Shown piece after piece: positions 24,334 through 32,295 of a stretch of DNA of 64,000 nt. Origin of the DNA: Paenibacillus montanisoli (lineage in GTDB: Bacteria > Bacillota > Bacilli > Paenibacillales > Paenibacillaceae). The DNA lies in the NCBI RefSeq assembly GCF_003268025.1, contig NZ_QLUW01000003.1:620001-684000 (forward strand). The letters run 5' to 3'. The notes beneath the pieces were generated by a model. It worked only from the letters and a program-made list of their open reading frames with translations, was not told the DNA's origin and did no database searches. Position numbers and translations under genes: made by a program. Each line of letters opens with the position of its first letter. Positions within the stretch are counted from its first letter, which is position 1.

Positions 24334-25470
24334 ATGCAGCAGGTCGATCGCATTTTAGATAAAGCACTGCAAGGAGAACGGATCGGACTCGAGGAGTGCG
24401 TTACGCTGTTCGAATCCGATGAAATTGAGAAGATGGGTCATGTGGCCAACCAGCTGATGCTGCGCCGCCATCCCGATCCGGTGACGACATTCGTCGTCGG
24501 ACGAAATATTAACTACACGAACGTGTGCGACGTGTACTGCCGCTTCTGCGCGTTCTACCGTGCGCCTGGCTCGAAGGAAGGCTACGTGCTGCCGGATGAA
24601 GTGATTTTGCAGAAGATCCAAGAAACGATGGATGTCGGCGGCACCGAGATTCTCATGCAAGGCGGCGTTAATCCGGATTTGCCCTTTACGTATTATTTGG
24701 ACTTATTGCGTAAAATCAAAATGCATTACCCAGGCATTACGATGCATTCCTTCTCCCCGGCCGAAATTCATAAAATGGTCGCCGTTTCCGGCGGCTTGTC
24801 GCTTGAGGAAGTACTGCGCGAGCTGAATAAAGCCGGTCTTGACTCGCTGCCAGGCGGCGGCGGAGAAATTCTTGACGACCGCACCAGACGCAAAATCAGC
24901 CGTTTGAAGGGTTCCTGGACCGACTGGATGGACGTCATGAAGACGGCGCACCGCATCGGCATGAACACGACCGCAACGATGGTTATCGGCTTCGGCGAGG
25001 AAATGGAAGAGCGTGCGCTTCACTTGCTTCGCGTACGTGACGCTCAGGATGAGTGCATAGCGAACGGTTACAGCTCCAAGGGCTTCCTGGCCTTTATTCC
25101 ATGGACGTTCCAGCCCGAAAATACGAACATGAAGCGCGAGAAAGCGACGCCGGAGGAATATCTGAAGACGCTCGCGATCAGCCGGATTACGCTTGATAAT
25201 ATCGACAACTTCCAATCCTCCTGGGTGACGATGGGGCCGGAAATCGGCAAGCTGTCTCTCTCCTACGGCTGCAATGACTTCGGCAGCACGATGATCGAGG
25301 AAAATGTCGTTTCCGCGGCAGGCACAACGCATAAGGTGAATATCGATACGATTCTTCGCCTTATCCGCGAGGCCGGCAAAACACCTGCGCAGCGGAATAC
25401 CCGCTATGAAATTCTGAAAATGTATAACGAATCCGAGAAGGCGCAGAACGACTTTATCATGCAAAATTAA
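24334..25470 (+). CDS. mqnC: Cyclic dehypoxanthine futalosine synthase, radical SAM
   Basis: 378-residue radical SAM enzyme of the futalosine route to menaquinone, converting dehypoxanthine futalosine to its cyclic form. The cluster-binding CxxxCxxC is in NVCDVYCRFCAFYRAPGSKE; DSLPGGGGEILDDRTRR and MNTTATMVIGFGEEMEERA are typical of MqnC and separate it from MqnE. Use of this pathway in place of the classical men genes is common in Paenibacillaceae. GAAGGAGGT precedes the ATG. Monocistronic: terminators lie on both sides and no other mqn gene is in the window. Confidence 0.93.
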   Translation: MQQVDRILDKALQGERIGLEECVTLFESDEIEKMGHVANQLMLRRHPDPVTTFVVGRNINYTNVCDVYCRFCAFYRAPGSKEGYVLPDEVILQKIQETMDVGGTEILMQGGVNPDLPFTYYLDLLRKIKMHYPGITMHSFSPAEIHKMVAVSGGLSLEEVLRELNKAGLDSLPGGGGEILDDRTRRKISRLKGSWTDWMDVMKTAHRIGMNTTATMVIGFGEEMEERALHLLRVRDAQDECIANGYSSKGFLAFIPWTFQPENTNMKREKATPEEYLKTLAISRITLDNIDNFQSSWVTMGPEIGKLSLSYGCNDFGSTMIEENVVSAAGTTHKVNIDTILRLIREAGKTPAQRNTRYEILKMYNESEKAQNDFIMQN

Positions 25471-25486
25471 TCGATACAATAGAAAG

Positions 25487-25516
25487 AAGCTTCCATCACT
25501 GATGGAAGCTTTTTTC
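25487..25516 (+). terminator. Terminator of mqnC
   Basis: Perfect stem AAGCTTCCATC/GATGGAAGCTT (25487-25497 with 25501-25511) and six T. Confidence 0.9.
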
Positions 25517-25818
25517 GTTATTCCATGATTCCCCTCCAGGCCCAATCCCTCACTAGCCGTACCAACGCCTACATCGTATATATGCTTTTGAGGAACCATA
25601 TACTGTTAGGGAAGCGCAAGATGCCTTTTCAGCCGCTTCGATTTCGTGTTACATGCACGAATTGCGTTCGTATAACGCCCAATATGCCGGCTTGACGGCT
25701 TCCATTTCAATGTAAACCGTATTCGCAGCAACTAAGCGAATGCTTCCGATGTAAGTTTTTCTCCCAGTCCTGCCGGTTTCCCGGCACCTATGTCCGAAAA
25801 ACTTTTAGGAGTGAGCCT
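25517..25818. other. Intergenic region before ytxC
   Basis: No ORF with a ribosome-binding site. A CATATACT element near 25596 with ATATAT 13-14 bases upstream could be a mother-cell (sigma-E-like) promoter for ytxC, but the match is loose. Confidence 0.3.
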
Positions 25819-26820
25819 ATGGAACTCTTCACTGTTTCTTTGCTTTCGGCTTCCCGTGAAGCGATTGATCGTCTGCACCTCTGCTTGAGCGAAGAATTCG
25901 TCGAATTACATAGTGACAACTTAGCTGCCGCCGTTCCGTATGTAAGCTTCACTAGGCCATTTTATGAAACGATGGAAATTTCATGCCTCGTGGATCTCGC
26001 CGGCTTCTCGCTCGCTGCCGATGGTCCGGTCATATACCGCAAAGCCGCGAAAGCTTTTGCCAGTTACATTATGTCCGAGCTTGAGCCGATGCTGCTGAAA
26101 GCGATTATCCGCAAGCAGTTCCGCTATGAAGAAAGCAAAGAAATCGAAGTGCTTGAGCGCTACTGCCATAACATCTTGTACGGTACCTCGGTTCCTGCCC
26201 TTCAGGTCGATGATACCGACACGGCCATGATGCATACGGACAGAGAGCGCCGGATGGGCAAAGTCGCCGATGAAATCGAGCAATTTCTTGGCAGCCATAC
26301 ACGCCTGAACCTTGATGGCTTCGTCACGTTCAGGCTTGCCGCCTACTGGCTGGAGCTGAAGGAAGTCGTCGCCTATGCGGTCGATGAATATGTGATGGAT
26401 AAGCAATACCAGGAGTTCATCTCGCTGCTCAAATATTTCGTGCGCATGCAGGAAGTGAAGCTCCCGATTGTGCATGTGCTGCATAAAGGCGGCAGCGAGT
26501 TCGTGCTGTATGACCAAGATTTTCAAATGCTTGAGACGGTGCAGGCAGACCGCATCGTGGCGGAAATGCTGGAATCGGAAATGAACATGGAGGATATGAT
26601 CGTCAGCACGCTGATTACGGTTTCGCCGCAGCAGATCGTCATCCATACGCGCCAGCCTGACCTGCCCGTGATGCGCACGCTTGAAACGATTTTTGAACAT
26701 CGCGTACGCCTTTGCTGCACATGCGGCCATTGCAATTTCTTCTTTGAAGAACAAGGGCAGCCCGCGGCGCAAGCGGCCGATCCGGTTGCCGAGAAGCGCG
26801 TTCGTAACGTGATCCCGTGA
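25819..26820 (+). CDS. ytxC: YtxC-like sporulation protein
   Basis: 333-residue soluble protein matching the YtxC family in length, composition and especially in its position directly upstream of thrS, as in Bacillus subtilis. Seen: long helical middle (about 70-230, FASYIMSELEPMLLKAIIRK, then FVTFRLAAYWLELKEVVAYA) and a C-terminal part with a short Cys cluster LCCTCGHCNF (about 299-308) that could bind a metal. YtxC is associated with sporulation, but its biochemical role is unknown. A clear TTTTAGGAGTGAG site precedes the ATG. Confidence 0.8.
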   Translation: MELFTVSLLSASREAIDRLHLCLSEEFVELHSDNLAAAVPYVSFTRPFYETMEISCLVDLAGFSLAADGPVIYRKAAKAFASYIMSELEPMLLKAIIRKQFRYEESKEIEVLERYCHNILYGTSVPALQVDDTDTAMMHTDRERRMGKVADEIEQFLGSHTRLNLDGFVTFRLAAYWLELKEVVAYAVDEYVMDKQYQEFISLLKYFVRMQEVKLPIVHVLHKGGSEFVLYDQDFQMLETVQADRIVAEMLESEMNMEDMIVSTLITVSPQQIVIHTRQPDLPVMRTLETIFEHRVRLCCTCGHCNFFFEEQGQPAAQAADPVAEKRVRNVIP

Positions 26821-26848
26821 ACGTGAACGTAAAATGGAGCTGACGGGC

Positions 26849-26878
26849 TTGACCTGCCAGTCGGCCTCCGTTTATAAT
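26849..26878 (+). promoter_or_regulatory. Sigma-A promoter of thrS
   Basis: TTGACC (26849-26854), 18-bp spacer, TATAAT (26873-26878). Confidence 0.7.
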
Positions 26879-26884
26879 AGTTGA

Positions 26885-27185
26885 CATGTAAAAGCAATGA
26901 CAAAGATATGTATCACCAGCTCGTGCACGATCCAGAGAGAGGAAACCCGGCTGAAATTTCCTCGCGTTGCAGTGGCGATATACCCCTTTGTAGCTGTGCG
27001 GTTGAACCCTTCTTGCGATGCAGGCATGGAAGTAAGCTGTACCGGGCCGTTCCCGTTACAGAACGTCTACAAGGATCAGCAGTCCGTATAAGCGGCAACG
27101 GTTATTCGGCTCTGATTGAACTAGGGTGGAACCACGGGTCTATGACAAGCACTCGTCCCTTCGCGGGATGCGTGCTTTTTTTATT
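26885..27185 (+). ncRNA. T-box leader of thrS (threonine)
   Basis: T-box sequence AGGGTGGAACCACGGG at 27123-27138; its UGGA bulge fits a tRNA ending U-CCA, as expected for tRNA-Thr. The GAGAGAGG and CGGCTGAAA elements of stem I lie near 26935-26955. A likely specifier is ACC (Thr) at 26982-26984 in GATAT-ACC-CC, though I could not fold the stem fully. Terminator stem from AAGCAC (27147) to GTGCTTTTTTT (27183), alternative to the antiterminator. Uncharged tRNA-Thr should permit read-through into thrS. Confidence 0.92.
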
Positions 27186-27237
27186 GGCTGCAAACCGCAT
27201 GGCATTGACAACAACCATTGTGGGAGGAACGAAGGGT

Positions 27238-29178
27238 ATGGCAATTCAAGTAAAGCTTCCGGACGGTGCGGTTCGGGAATACGAGCAAGGAACAACAATC
27301 GAAGCAGTGGCAGGCTCCATCAGCAGCGGTCTTCGCAAAAACGCGATCGCCGGCAAAGTGGACGGCAAAGTCGTCGACGTTTATACGCCGCTTGAAGGCG
27401 ACGCTGCCCTTGAAATCGTGACCGTGGAAACTGCGGACGGACTGGAAGTCTACCGTCACAGCACGGCGCATCTGATGGCGCAGGCAATCAAGCGCTTGTT
27501 CGGCAAGAACAACGAAGTGAAGCTCGGCATCGGCCCGGTCATCGAAGACGGCTTTTACTACGATATTGACATGGAGCAGTCGCTCACGCCGGAAGACTTG
27601 GTCAAAATCGAGAAGGAAATGGAGCGCATCGTCCAAGAGGACCTGCCGATCCGCCGCCGCGTCGTAAGCCGCGAGGAAGCGGTCGCGATCTTCTCCGAGA
27701 TCAACGATCCGCTGAAGTTGGAGCTGATTCGCGACCTGCCTGAGGATGTGCAGCTAACCATTTACGATCAAGGCGAATTTTTCGACTTGTGCCGCGGTCC
27801 GCACTTGCCTTCGACCGGCCGCATTAAAGCATTCAAACTGCTTAGCGTTGCAGGCGCATACTGGCGCGGCGATTCCAAGAACAAGATGCTGCAGCGCATC
27901 TACGGCACGGCTTTCCCGAAGAAAGCGCAGCTGGATGAGCACCTTCACTTCCTGGAAGAAGCGAAGAAACGCGATCACCGCAAGCTGGGCCGTGAACTGA
28001 AAATGTTCACGTTCTCGCGCGAAGTGGGTCAAGGCCTGCCGCTCTGGCTGCCGAACGGCGCACGTCTGCGCAGAACGATGGAGCGCTACATCGTCGACCT
28101 GGAAGAGAGCCTGGGCTACCAGCACGTCTATACGCCGGTACTGGCGAATGTTGAGCTGTACAAAACAAGCGGCCACTGGGAGCACTACAGCGAAGACATG
28201 TTCCCGAAAATGGCTCTGGACAACGAGGAGCTTGTCCTTCGACCGATGAACTGCCCGCATCATATGATGGTGTTCAAGAGCGACATGCGCTCGTACCGCG
28301 ACCTGCCGATCCGGATCGCCGAGCTCGGCACCATGCACCGCTATGAGATGTCCGGCGCGTTGACGGGTCTGCACCGCGTACGCGCGATGACGCTGAACGA
28401 TGCCCACATCTTCTGCCGTCCGGATCAGATCAAGGAAGAGTTCGCGCGCGTCGTAACGCTTATTCGCCAAGTGTATGAGGATTTCGGCATCAAGGATTAC
28501 CGTTTCCGCTTGTCCTACCGCGATCCGCAGGATACGGAGAAATATTTCCAGAACGACGAGATGTGGGAAATGTCGCAGCGCATGCTCCGCGAGGTTGTCG
28601 AAGAACTAGGCTTGCCTTTCTTCGAAGCGGAAGGCGAAGCGGCGTTCTACGGACCGAAGCTGGACGTTCAAATCAAGACGGCGCTCGGCAAGGAAGAGAC
28701 GCTTTCGACTGCGCAGCTGGACTTCCTGCTGCCTGAGCGCTTCGAGCTCGAGTATGTCGGCGATGACGGCAAGAAGCACCGTCCAGTCGTTATCCACCGC
28801 GGGATCATTTCGACAATGGAGCGCATGACGGCGTTCCTGCTTGAGAATTTCGCTGGCGCGCTGCCGCTGTGGCTGTCGCCGGTCCAAGCGAAAATCATCC
28901 CGGTATCCGTGGCGTATGAAGGCTACGCACGCGAGCTGGAAGCGAAGCTTCAGCTTGCCGGTATTCGCGTAGAGTCCGACCTGCGCAACGAGAAGCTGGG
29001 CTACAAAATCCGCGAGGCTCAACTGGAAAAGGCGCCGTACATGCTCGTCGTGGGCGAGAATGAAGCGAACTCCGAATCCGTCTCCGTCCGCAAGCGCGGC
29101 GAAGGCGATCTCGGCTCTATGCCGGTTGCTGAACTGATTGCGCGTTTGCAATCGGAAATCGCACAGAAGCAAATCTAA
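27238..29178 (+). CDS. thrS: Threonyl-tRNA synthetase
   Basis: 646-residue class II synthetase charging tRNA-Thr. Domains: TGS (1-63, [20 protein letters not shown]), editing domain with [10 protein letters not shown] and the later CRGPH, catalytic core with motif 2 region [20 protein letters not shown] and motif 3 near [13 protein letters not shown], then the anticodon-binding domain (from about 540, [19 protein letters not shown]). The open frame extends far upstream through the T-box, but the start is ATG 27238, ten bases after GGGAGG, where the TGS domain begins. Controlled by the Thr T-box. Confidence 0.97.
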   Translation: MAIQVKLPDGAVREYEQGTTIEAVAGSISSGLRKNAIAGKVDGKVVDVYTPLEGDAALEIVTVETADGLEVYRHSTAHLMAQAIKRLFGKNNEVKLGIGPVIEDGFYYDIDMEQSLTPEDLVKIEKEMERIVQEDLPIRRRVVSREEAVAIFSEINDPLKLELIRDLPEDVQLTIYDQGEFFDLCRGPHLPSTGRIKAFKLLSVAGAYWRGDSKNKMLQRIYGTAFPKKAQLDEHLHFLEEAKKRDHRKLGRELKMFTFSREVGQGLPLWLPNGARLRRTMERYIVDLEESLGYQHVYTPVLANVELYKTSGHWEHYSEDMFPKMALDNEELVLRPMNCPHHMMVFKSDMRSYRDLPIRIAELGTMHRYEMSGALTGLHRVRAMTLNDAHIFCRPDQIKEEFARVVTLIRQVYEDFGIKDYRFRLSYRDPQDTEKYFQNDEMWEMSQRMLREVVEELGLPFFEAEGEAAFYGPKLDVQIKTALGKEETLSTAQLDFLLPERFELEYVGDDGKKHRPVVIHRGIISTMERMTAFLLENFAGALPLWLSPVQAKIIPVSVAYEGYARELEAKLQLAGIRVESDLRNEKLGYKIREAQLEKAPYMLVVGENEANSESVSVRKRGEGDLGSMPVAELIARLQSEIAQKQI

Positions 29179-29267
29179 CTTCACCCAGCGCTGGCGTATG
29201 CTGCCAGATTCCGCATAAAGCTTGTCGCACTTGGGTATCCTTCGAACTAAGGAGGATAACAACCCAA

Positions 29268-29855
29268 ATGATGACAAGCTTTTTGTCGTTTCAACGCATA
29301 CTAACAATTAGCACGGCCGTCATATCGATGGTGATTTGCCTCTTGGCTGCGGATTGCACGGCAGCAGGCAGTGTGGGGATGGAGCGCTACAGTAATCAGG
29401 CTGGGACAGCCAAGCCGGACTCTCCCCCGAAGCAAGCAACCAAAGCCTATAAGCCCATTCAAGTTGTCGCCACCGGCTACACGGCGGGCGTCGAATCAAC
29501 CGGCAAACGTCCGGGACATCCTCAATACGGCATTACTTATTCGGGCGTCCGGGTGCGCAGAGGCTTGGTTTCGACCATCGCCGCGGATCCAAAAGTGTTT
29601 CCGATCGGAACCTTGCTCTATGTACCGGGATACGGGTATGGCATCGTAGCGGACACCGGTTCCAAGATCAAAGGGAAGAAGATCGATCTTTATTTTGAAA
29701 CAAGGAAGCAAGTATTTAAGCAGTGGGGGAAACGTAAGGTGACGGTTCGCGTTCTGAGGCGGGGCAACGGGAAGTTAACGGAAGCCTGGCTGAATGAGTT
29801 GAACGAAGCGGTCACGGCCGAGAAAACGATTCCGCGCGAACTGCTTGAGTCCTAG
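29268..29855 (+). CDS. 3D-domain secreted protein (YuiC/Sps type)
   Basis: 195-residue exported protein. Signal-anchor helix at about 10-28 ([19 protein letters not shown]), a linker, then a 3D domain (about 64-162) named for three aspartates, here D107 ([11 protein letters not shown]), D129 (GIVADTG) and D140 (KIDLYFE). The domain resembles the catalytic core of MltA-type lytic transglycosylases and is found in YabE/YuiC-type stationary-phase or resuscitation factors of Firmicutes, so peptidoglycan cleavage at the cell surface is likely. Strong AAGGAGG ten bases before the ATG. Monocistronic with its own terminator. Confidence 0.85.
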   Translation: MMTSFLSFQRILTISTAVISMVICLLAADCTAAGSVGMERYSNQAGTAKPDSPPKQATKAYKPIQVVATGYTAGVESTGKRPGHPQYGITYSGVRVRRGLVSTIAADPKVFPIGTLLYVPGYGYGIVADTGSKIKGKKIDLYFETRKQVFKQWGKRKVTVRVLRRGNGKLTEAWLNELNEAVTAEKTIPRELLES

Positions 29856-29866
29856 TCGACATAGGA

Positions 29867-29908
29867 GAGAATATTCAGAGCTAATTGCTGAATATTCTCT
29901 TTTTTTTG
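29867..29908 (+). terminator. Terminator of the 3D-domain gene
   Basis: AGAGAATATTCAG/CTGAATATTCTCT stem (29867-29879 with 29889-29901) and eight T. Confidence 0.9.
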
Positions 29909-29971
29909 CAAAAAAGGTATGTTAAAATACACGTCGACAGCGCTATCATATAACGCTAAGGATGGAGAGAC

Positions 29972-30490
29972 ATGAACAAAGAATCATCCGATGCTCAGTC
30001 TATTGCATTATTCCAGTCGGAGGTCTATGAGGACAAGCTGATTGCGCTTTATAACGAGATGATTCAAGTCGCCAACGCGAAAGTGTACAATAAGTCCGAT
30101 GCGCAGGATGCCGTTCAAGAAGCGTGGGTGCGCATGCTTATGAAGCAATCGGCACTAAGGGAGCGCTCAAAGCTGGCTGCATGGGCGAAGGCGATCACGG
30201 GCAATATTGCCTCAAACCTGAATAAGAGGGCGGCACGGACCCGGCCGACCGACGACACGTACATACTGGACAGCACTGACCGCGGCGTACTCCGGGATGA
30301 AGCAGCCGTCATGCTCGAGATCTCCGAGCTGCTCGAAATGCTCGATCCGCTGTCGCGGACGATGCTGCTTTACAAATTTTATTATGGGTTTAAAGATGCG
30401 GAAATCGCCGCTGTCATGCAGGTGCCCGTCGGCACCATCAAAGCTCGGCTGCATCGGACAAAGAAGTATTTGCGGGAGAAAATGAGCTGA
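29972..30490 (+). CDS. ECF-type sigma factor
   Basis: 172-residue RNA polymerase sigma factor of group 4. Region 2 at about 20-90 (SDAQDAVQEAWVRMLMKQ is the region 2.2-2.3 core) and region 4 at about 112-170 (FKDAEIAAVMQVPVGTIKARLHRTKK is the helix-turn-helix). No anti-sigma gene follows; the next ORF is the small SASP-like gene, so how it is held inactive is not visible. GGAGAG precedes the ATG. The cognate promoters and stimulus are unknown. Confidence 0.88.
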   Translation: MNKESSDAQSIALFQSEVYEDKLIALYNEMIQVANAKVYNKSDAQDAVQEAWVRMLMKQSALRERSKLAAWAKAITGNIASNLNKRAARTRPTDDTYILDSTDRGVLRDEAAVMLEISELLEMLDPLSRTMLLYKFYYGFKDAEIAAVMQVPVGTIKARLHRTKKYLREKMS

Positions 30491-30534
30491 ACAAATATTG
30501 GTCGCTTGCTTACATAAACGATTCCCGGCCTTGC

Positions 30535-30541
30535 CATACTA
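30535..30541 (+). promoter_or_regulatory. Forespore (sigma-G-like) -10 element
   Basis: CATACTA, the sigma-G -10 consensus, 26 bases before the SASP-like ATG. The -35 is poor (TACATA at an awkward 19-bp spacing). Supportive rather than conclusive. Confidence 0.35.
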
Positions 30542-30566
30542 ATGGTTGTACGGGGAGGTGAGCAGG

Positions 30567-30695
30567 ATGGCTAAAAACAAAAACAATAAATTTAATGCAG
30601 CCCAAAACAAGTACAACGCGGAATTTGCGGCTGAGAATGCAGCAAACCAGGCAAATGCTACGACTAAAGCCGCGTCACAGAAAGCGGAAAAATAA
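30567..30695 (+). CDS. Gamma-type small acid-soluble spore protein-like, 42 aa
   Basis: ATG preceded by GGGGAGGTG at seven bases; 42 codons ending TAA. The sequence MAKNKNNKFNAAQNKYNAEF continues AAENAANQANATTKAASQ and is Asn/Ala/Gln/Lys-rich without Trp, Tyr-poor and hydrophilic. The NAEFAAEN-type block resembles the repeated EFASE-TNAQQV segment of gamma-type SASPs, the amino-acid store of spores. Only one repeat is present, so it is shorter than Bacillus SspE. A forespore-type CATACTA element lies upstream and a strong terminator downstream. Family call moderate. Confidence 0.65.
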   Translation: MAKNKNNKFNAAQNKYNAEFAAENAANQANATTKAASQKAEK

Positions 30696-30726
30696 ACGTT
30701 TTTACCGCAGCTGCCATGCAGCTTAG

Positions 30727-30758
30727 AAAGAGGGACCTTACGAGGTCCCTCTTTTCTT
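30727..30758 (+). terminator. Terminator after the SASP-like ORF
   Basis: AAAGAGGGACCT/AGGTCCCTCTTT stem (30727-30738 with 30743-30754) followed by TCTTTT. Confidence 0.9.
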
Positions 30759-30949
30759 TTGTCTATGCTGCCCAAATCGCCGGCTTCATCGGCGCTTATC
30801 GTCGTCATCCGGCACACTTCGGACGTCGCATAGCCCTTGTCGAATGGCCCCGACAGCGTTACACTGGAACTTAATAAAATTTTTAAGTACTAAACGAACG
30901 CTTTTACCGATGCTTGCTGTAAACGTAAACGAGCGGGAGGAATCGCAAA

Positions 30950-32278
30950 ATGTATAAATTGCTAATCGTAGATGACGCGAAAGAAATTCGTGAGGGCCTC
31001 GCTTCATGGACGTGGGATCTGGTCGGAATAGAAGTAGCGGGAATTTGCTCGCATGGATTGGAAGCGCTTCAATTCGTGGAGGAGCGGCCTGTCGACCTCG
31101 TCCTTACGGATATTCGCATGCCCTTCATGGACGGCATCGAGCTGATGACCGCGCTGAACGCGCGGTATCCGTTCATCCGCGTCGTCGTTCTTTCCGCCTA
31201 TAGCGATTTTGAATATGCTCAGAAGGCGCTGCAGCTAGGCGCGATCGACTATTTGCTTAAGCCGGTGCAATTTCAAATGATGCACGATACATTCGCCCGG
31301 ACCGTTGATCGGCTGCGCGAAGAGAAGCAGGCGGAATTCCGCGTGTCCGTGCTGAAGCGCAAGGCGGAGCTGCTGGCTCGCGTGCTGCGCGTCGATTTCC
31401 TGCGCCGCTTGTTCCGGGAGCCGCTCTCCGAGGTCGAGCTGGAGCAGGGGCTCTCCGACGGCGAAGTGCTTCTGGAGGCAGAACGTTATACCGTCGCGGT
31501 TTTCCGGCCGGATCGCCTCGTAGAGCCGGGTGCGGTCATACGGGACAAGGAGAAGAAGCTGCTCGTCTTTTCACTGGACAATATTTTGACGGATTTATGG
31601 GAAGGCAAAGAGCTTGGCTACCACTGGGTGAATGAACAGACGGGAGAGGCGTACGTGCTGTCCATGAAGCCGGAAGCGGTGGCAAAAGCCCATTTCGCCG
31701 AGCTTCTGCCGCTGTGGCGCAAATACCGGGGCTTGTTCAAATCGTCGTTCTCCGGCGGCGTGGGCCATCCCGTCGTTTCGCCTGCTGAAATTTATTTGAG
31801 CGCGCAGGCGGCTTCGGCGGCGCTGGCCGCGAACATGGAAGAAGGCACGCTGGCGGCAGGATCGTCCGAGACGACGGCGGCAAACCGGACCATTCCGGCC
31901 GTCCTCGGAAGCAAGGGGCAAACGGAAGCCGAAGACAGCCGCGAATCGGATGCGGAGCCTGCCAGCCTAATGCTCGTACAGGCAAAGCAATATATCAGGG
32001 AACATTTCAACCGCAGCTTGACGCTTAAGGAGGTAGCGGAACAGGTTCACATTTCCGGCAGCCATCTGTTTGCTCTATTTAAGAATTCCGGGCAAACATT
32101 TTTGAGCTTCCTCACGTCCATTCGGCTGCAGCGTGCAATGGAGCTGCTTAGCGGCTCGAATCTCAAAATTTATGAGATCGTGGAACAGGTCGGCTATTCC
32201 GATCCCGCCTACTTCACGGAAGTCTTCAAGAAGTACACCGGCAAAACGCCGAACGAATATCGCAGTAAATCGAGGTAA
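30950..32278 (+). CDS. YesN-type response regulator with AraC DNA-binding domain
   Basis: 442-residue regulator. Receiver domain 1-120 with phosphoacceptor D54 (LTDIRMPFMDG) and lysine in DYLLKPVQF; a middle region of about 200 residues with no clear domain and a low-complexity stretch (about 283-335); and a C-terminal AraC-type pair of helix-turn-helices (about 345-440, LKEVAEQVHISGSHLFALFK and IYEIVEQVGYSDPAYFTEVF). It lies 17 bp before the yesM-like kinase gene, its evident partner. Probable target: the operator repeats in front of the binding-protein gene 3 kb downstream. Confidence 0.9.
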   Translation: MYKLLIVDDAKEIREGLASWTWDLVGIEVAGICSHGLEALQFVEERPVDLVLTDIRMPFMDGIELMTALNARYPFIRVVVLSAYSDFEYAQKALQLGAIDYLLKPVQFQMMHDTFARTVDRLREEKQAEFRVSVLKRKAELLARVLRVDFLRRLFREPLSEVELEQGLSDGEVLLEAERYTVAVFRPDRLVEPGAVIRDKEKKLLVFSLDNILTDLWEGKELGYHWVNEQTGEAYVLSMKPEAVAKAHFAELLPLWRKYRGLFKSSFSGGVGHPVVSPAEIYLSAQAASAALAANMEEGTLAAGSSETTAANRTIPAVLGSKGQTEAEDSRESDAEPASLMLVQAKQYIREHFNRSLTLKEVAEQVHISGSHLFALFKNSGQTFLSFLTSIRLQRAMELLSGSNLKIYEIVEQVGYSDPAYFTEVFKKYTGKTPNEYRSKSR

Positions 32279-32295
32279 ACGCGGAGGGACACAAC

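Noticed and set aside
26881-27237. N-terminal extension of ThrS through the T-box
   Set aside because: The frame happens to be open, but the region is a regulatory RNA with a terminator and the TGS domain begins at 27238 after a proper ribosome-binding site.
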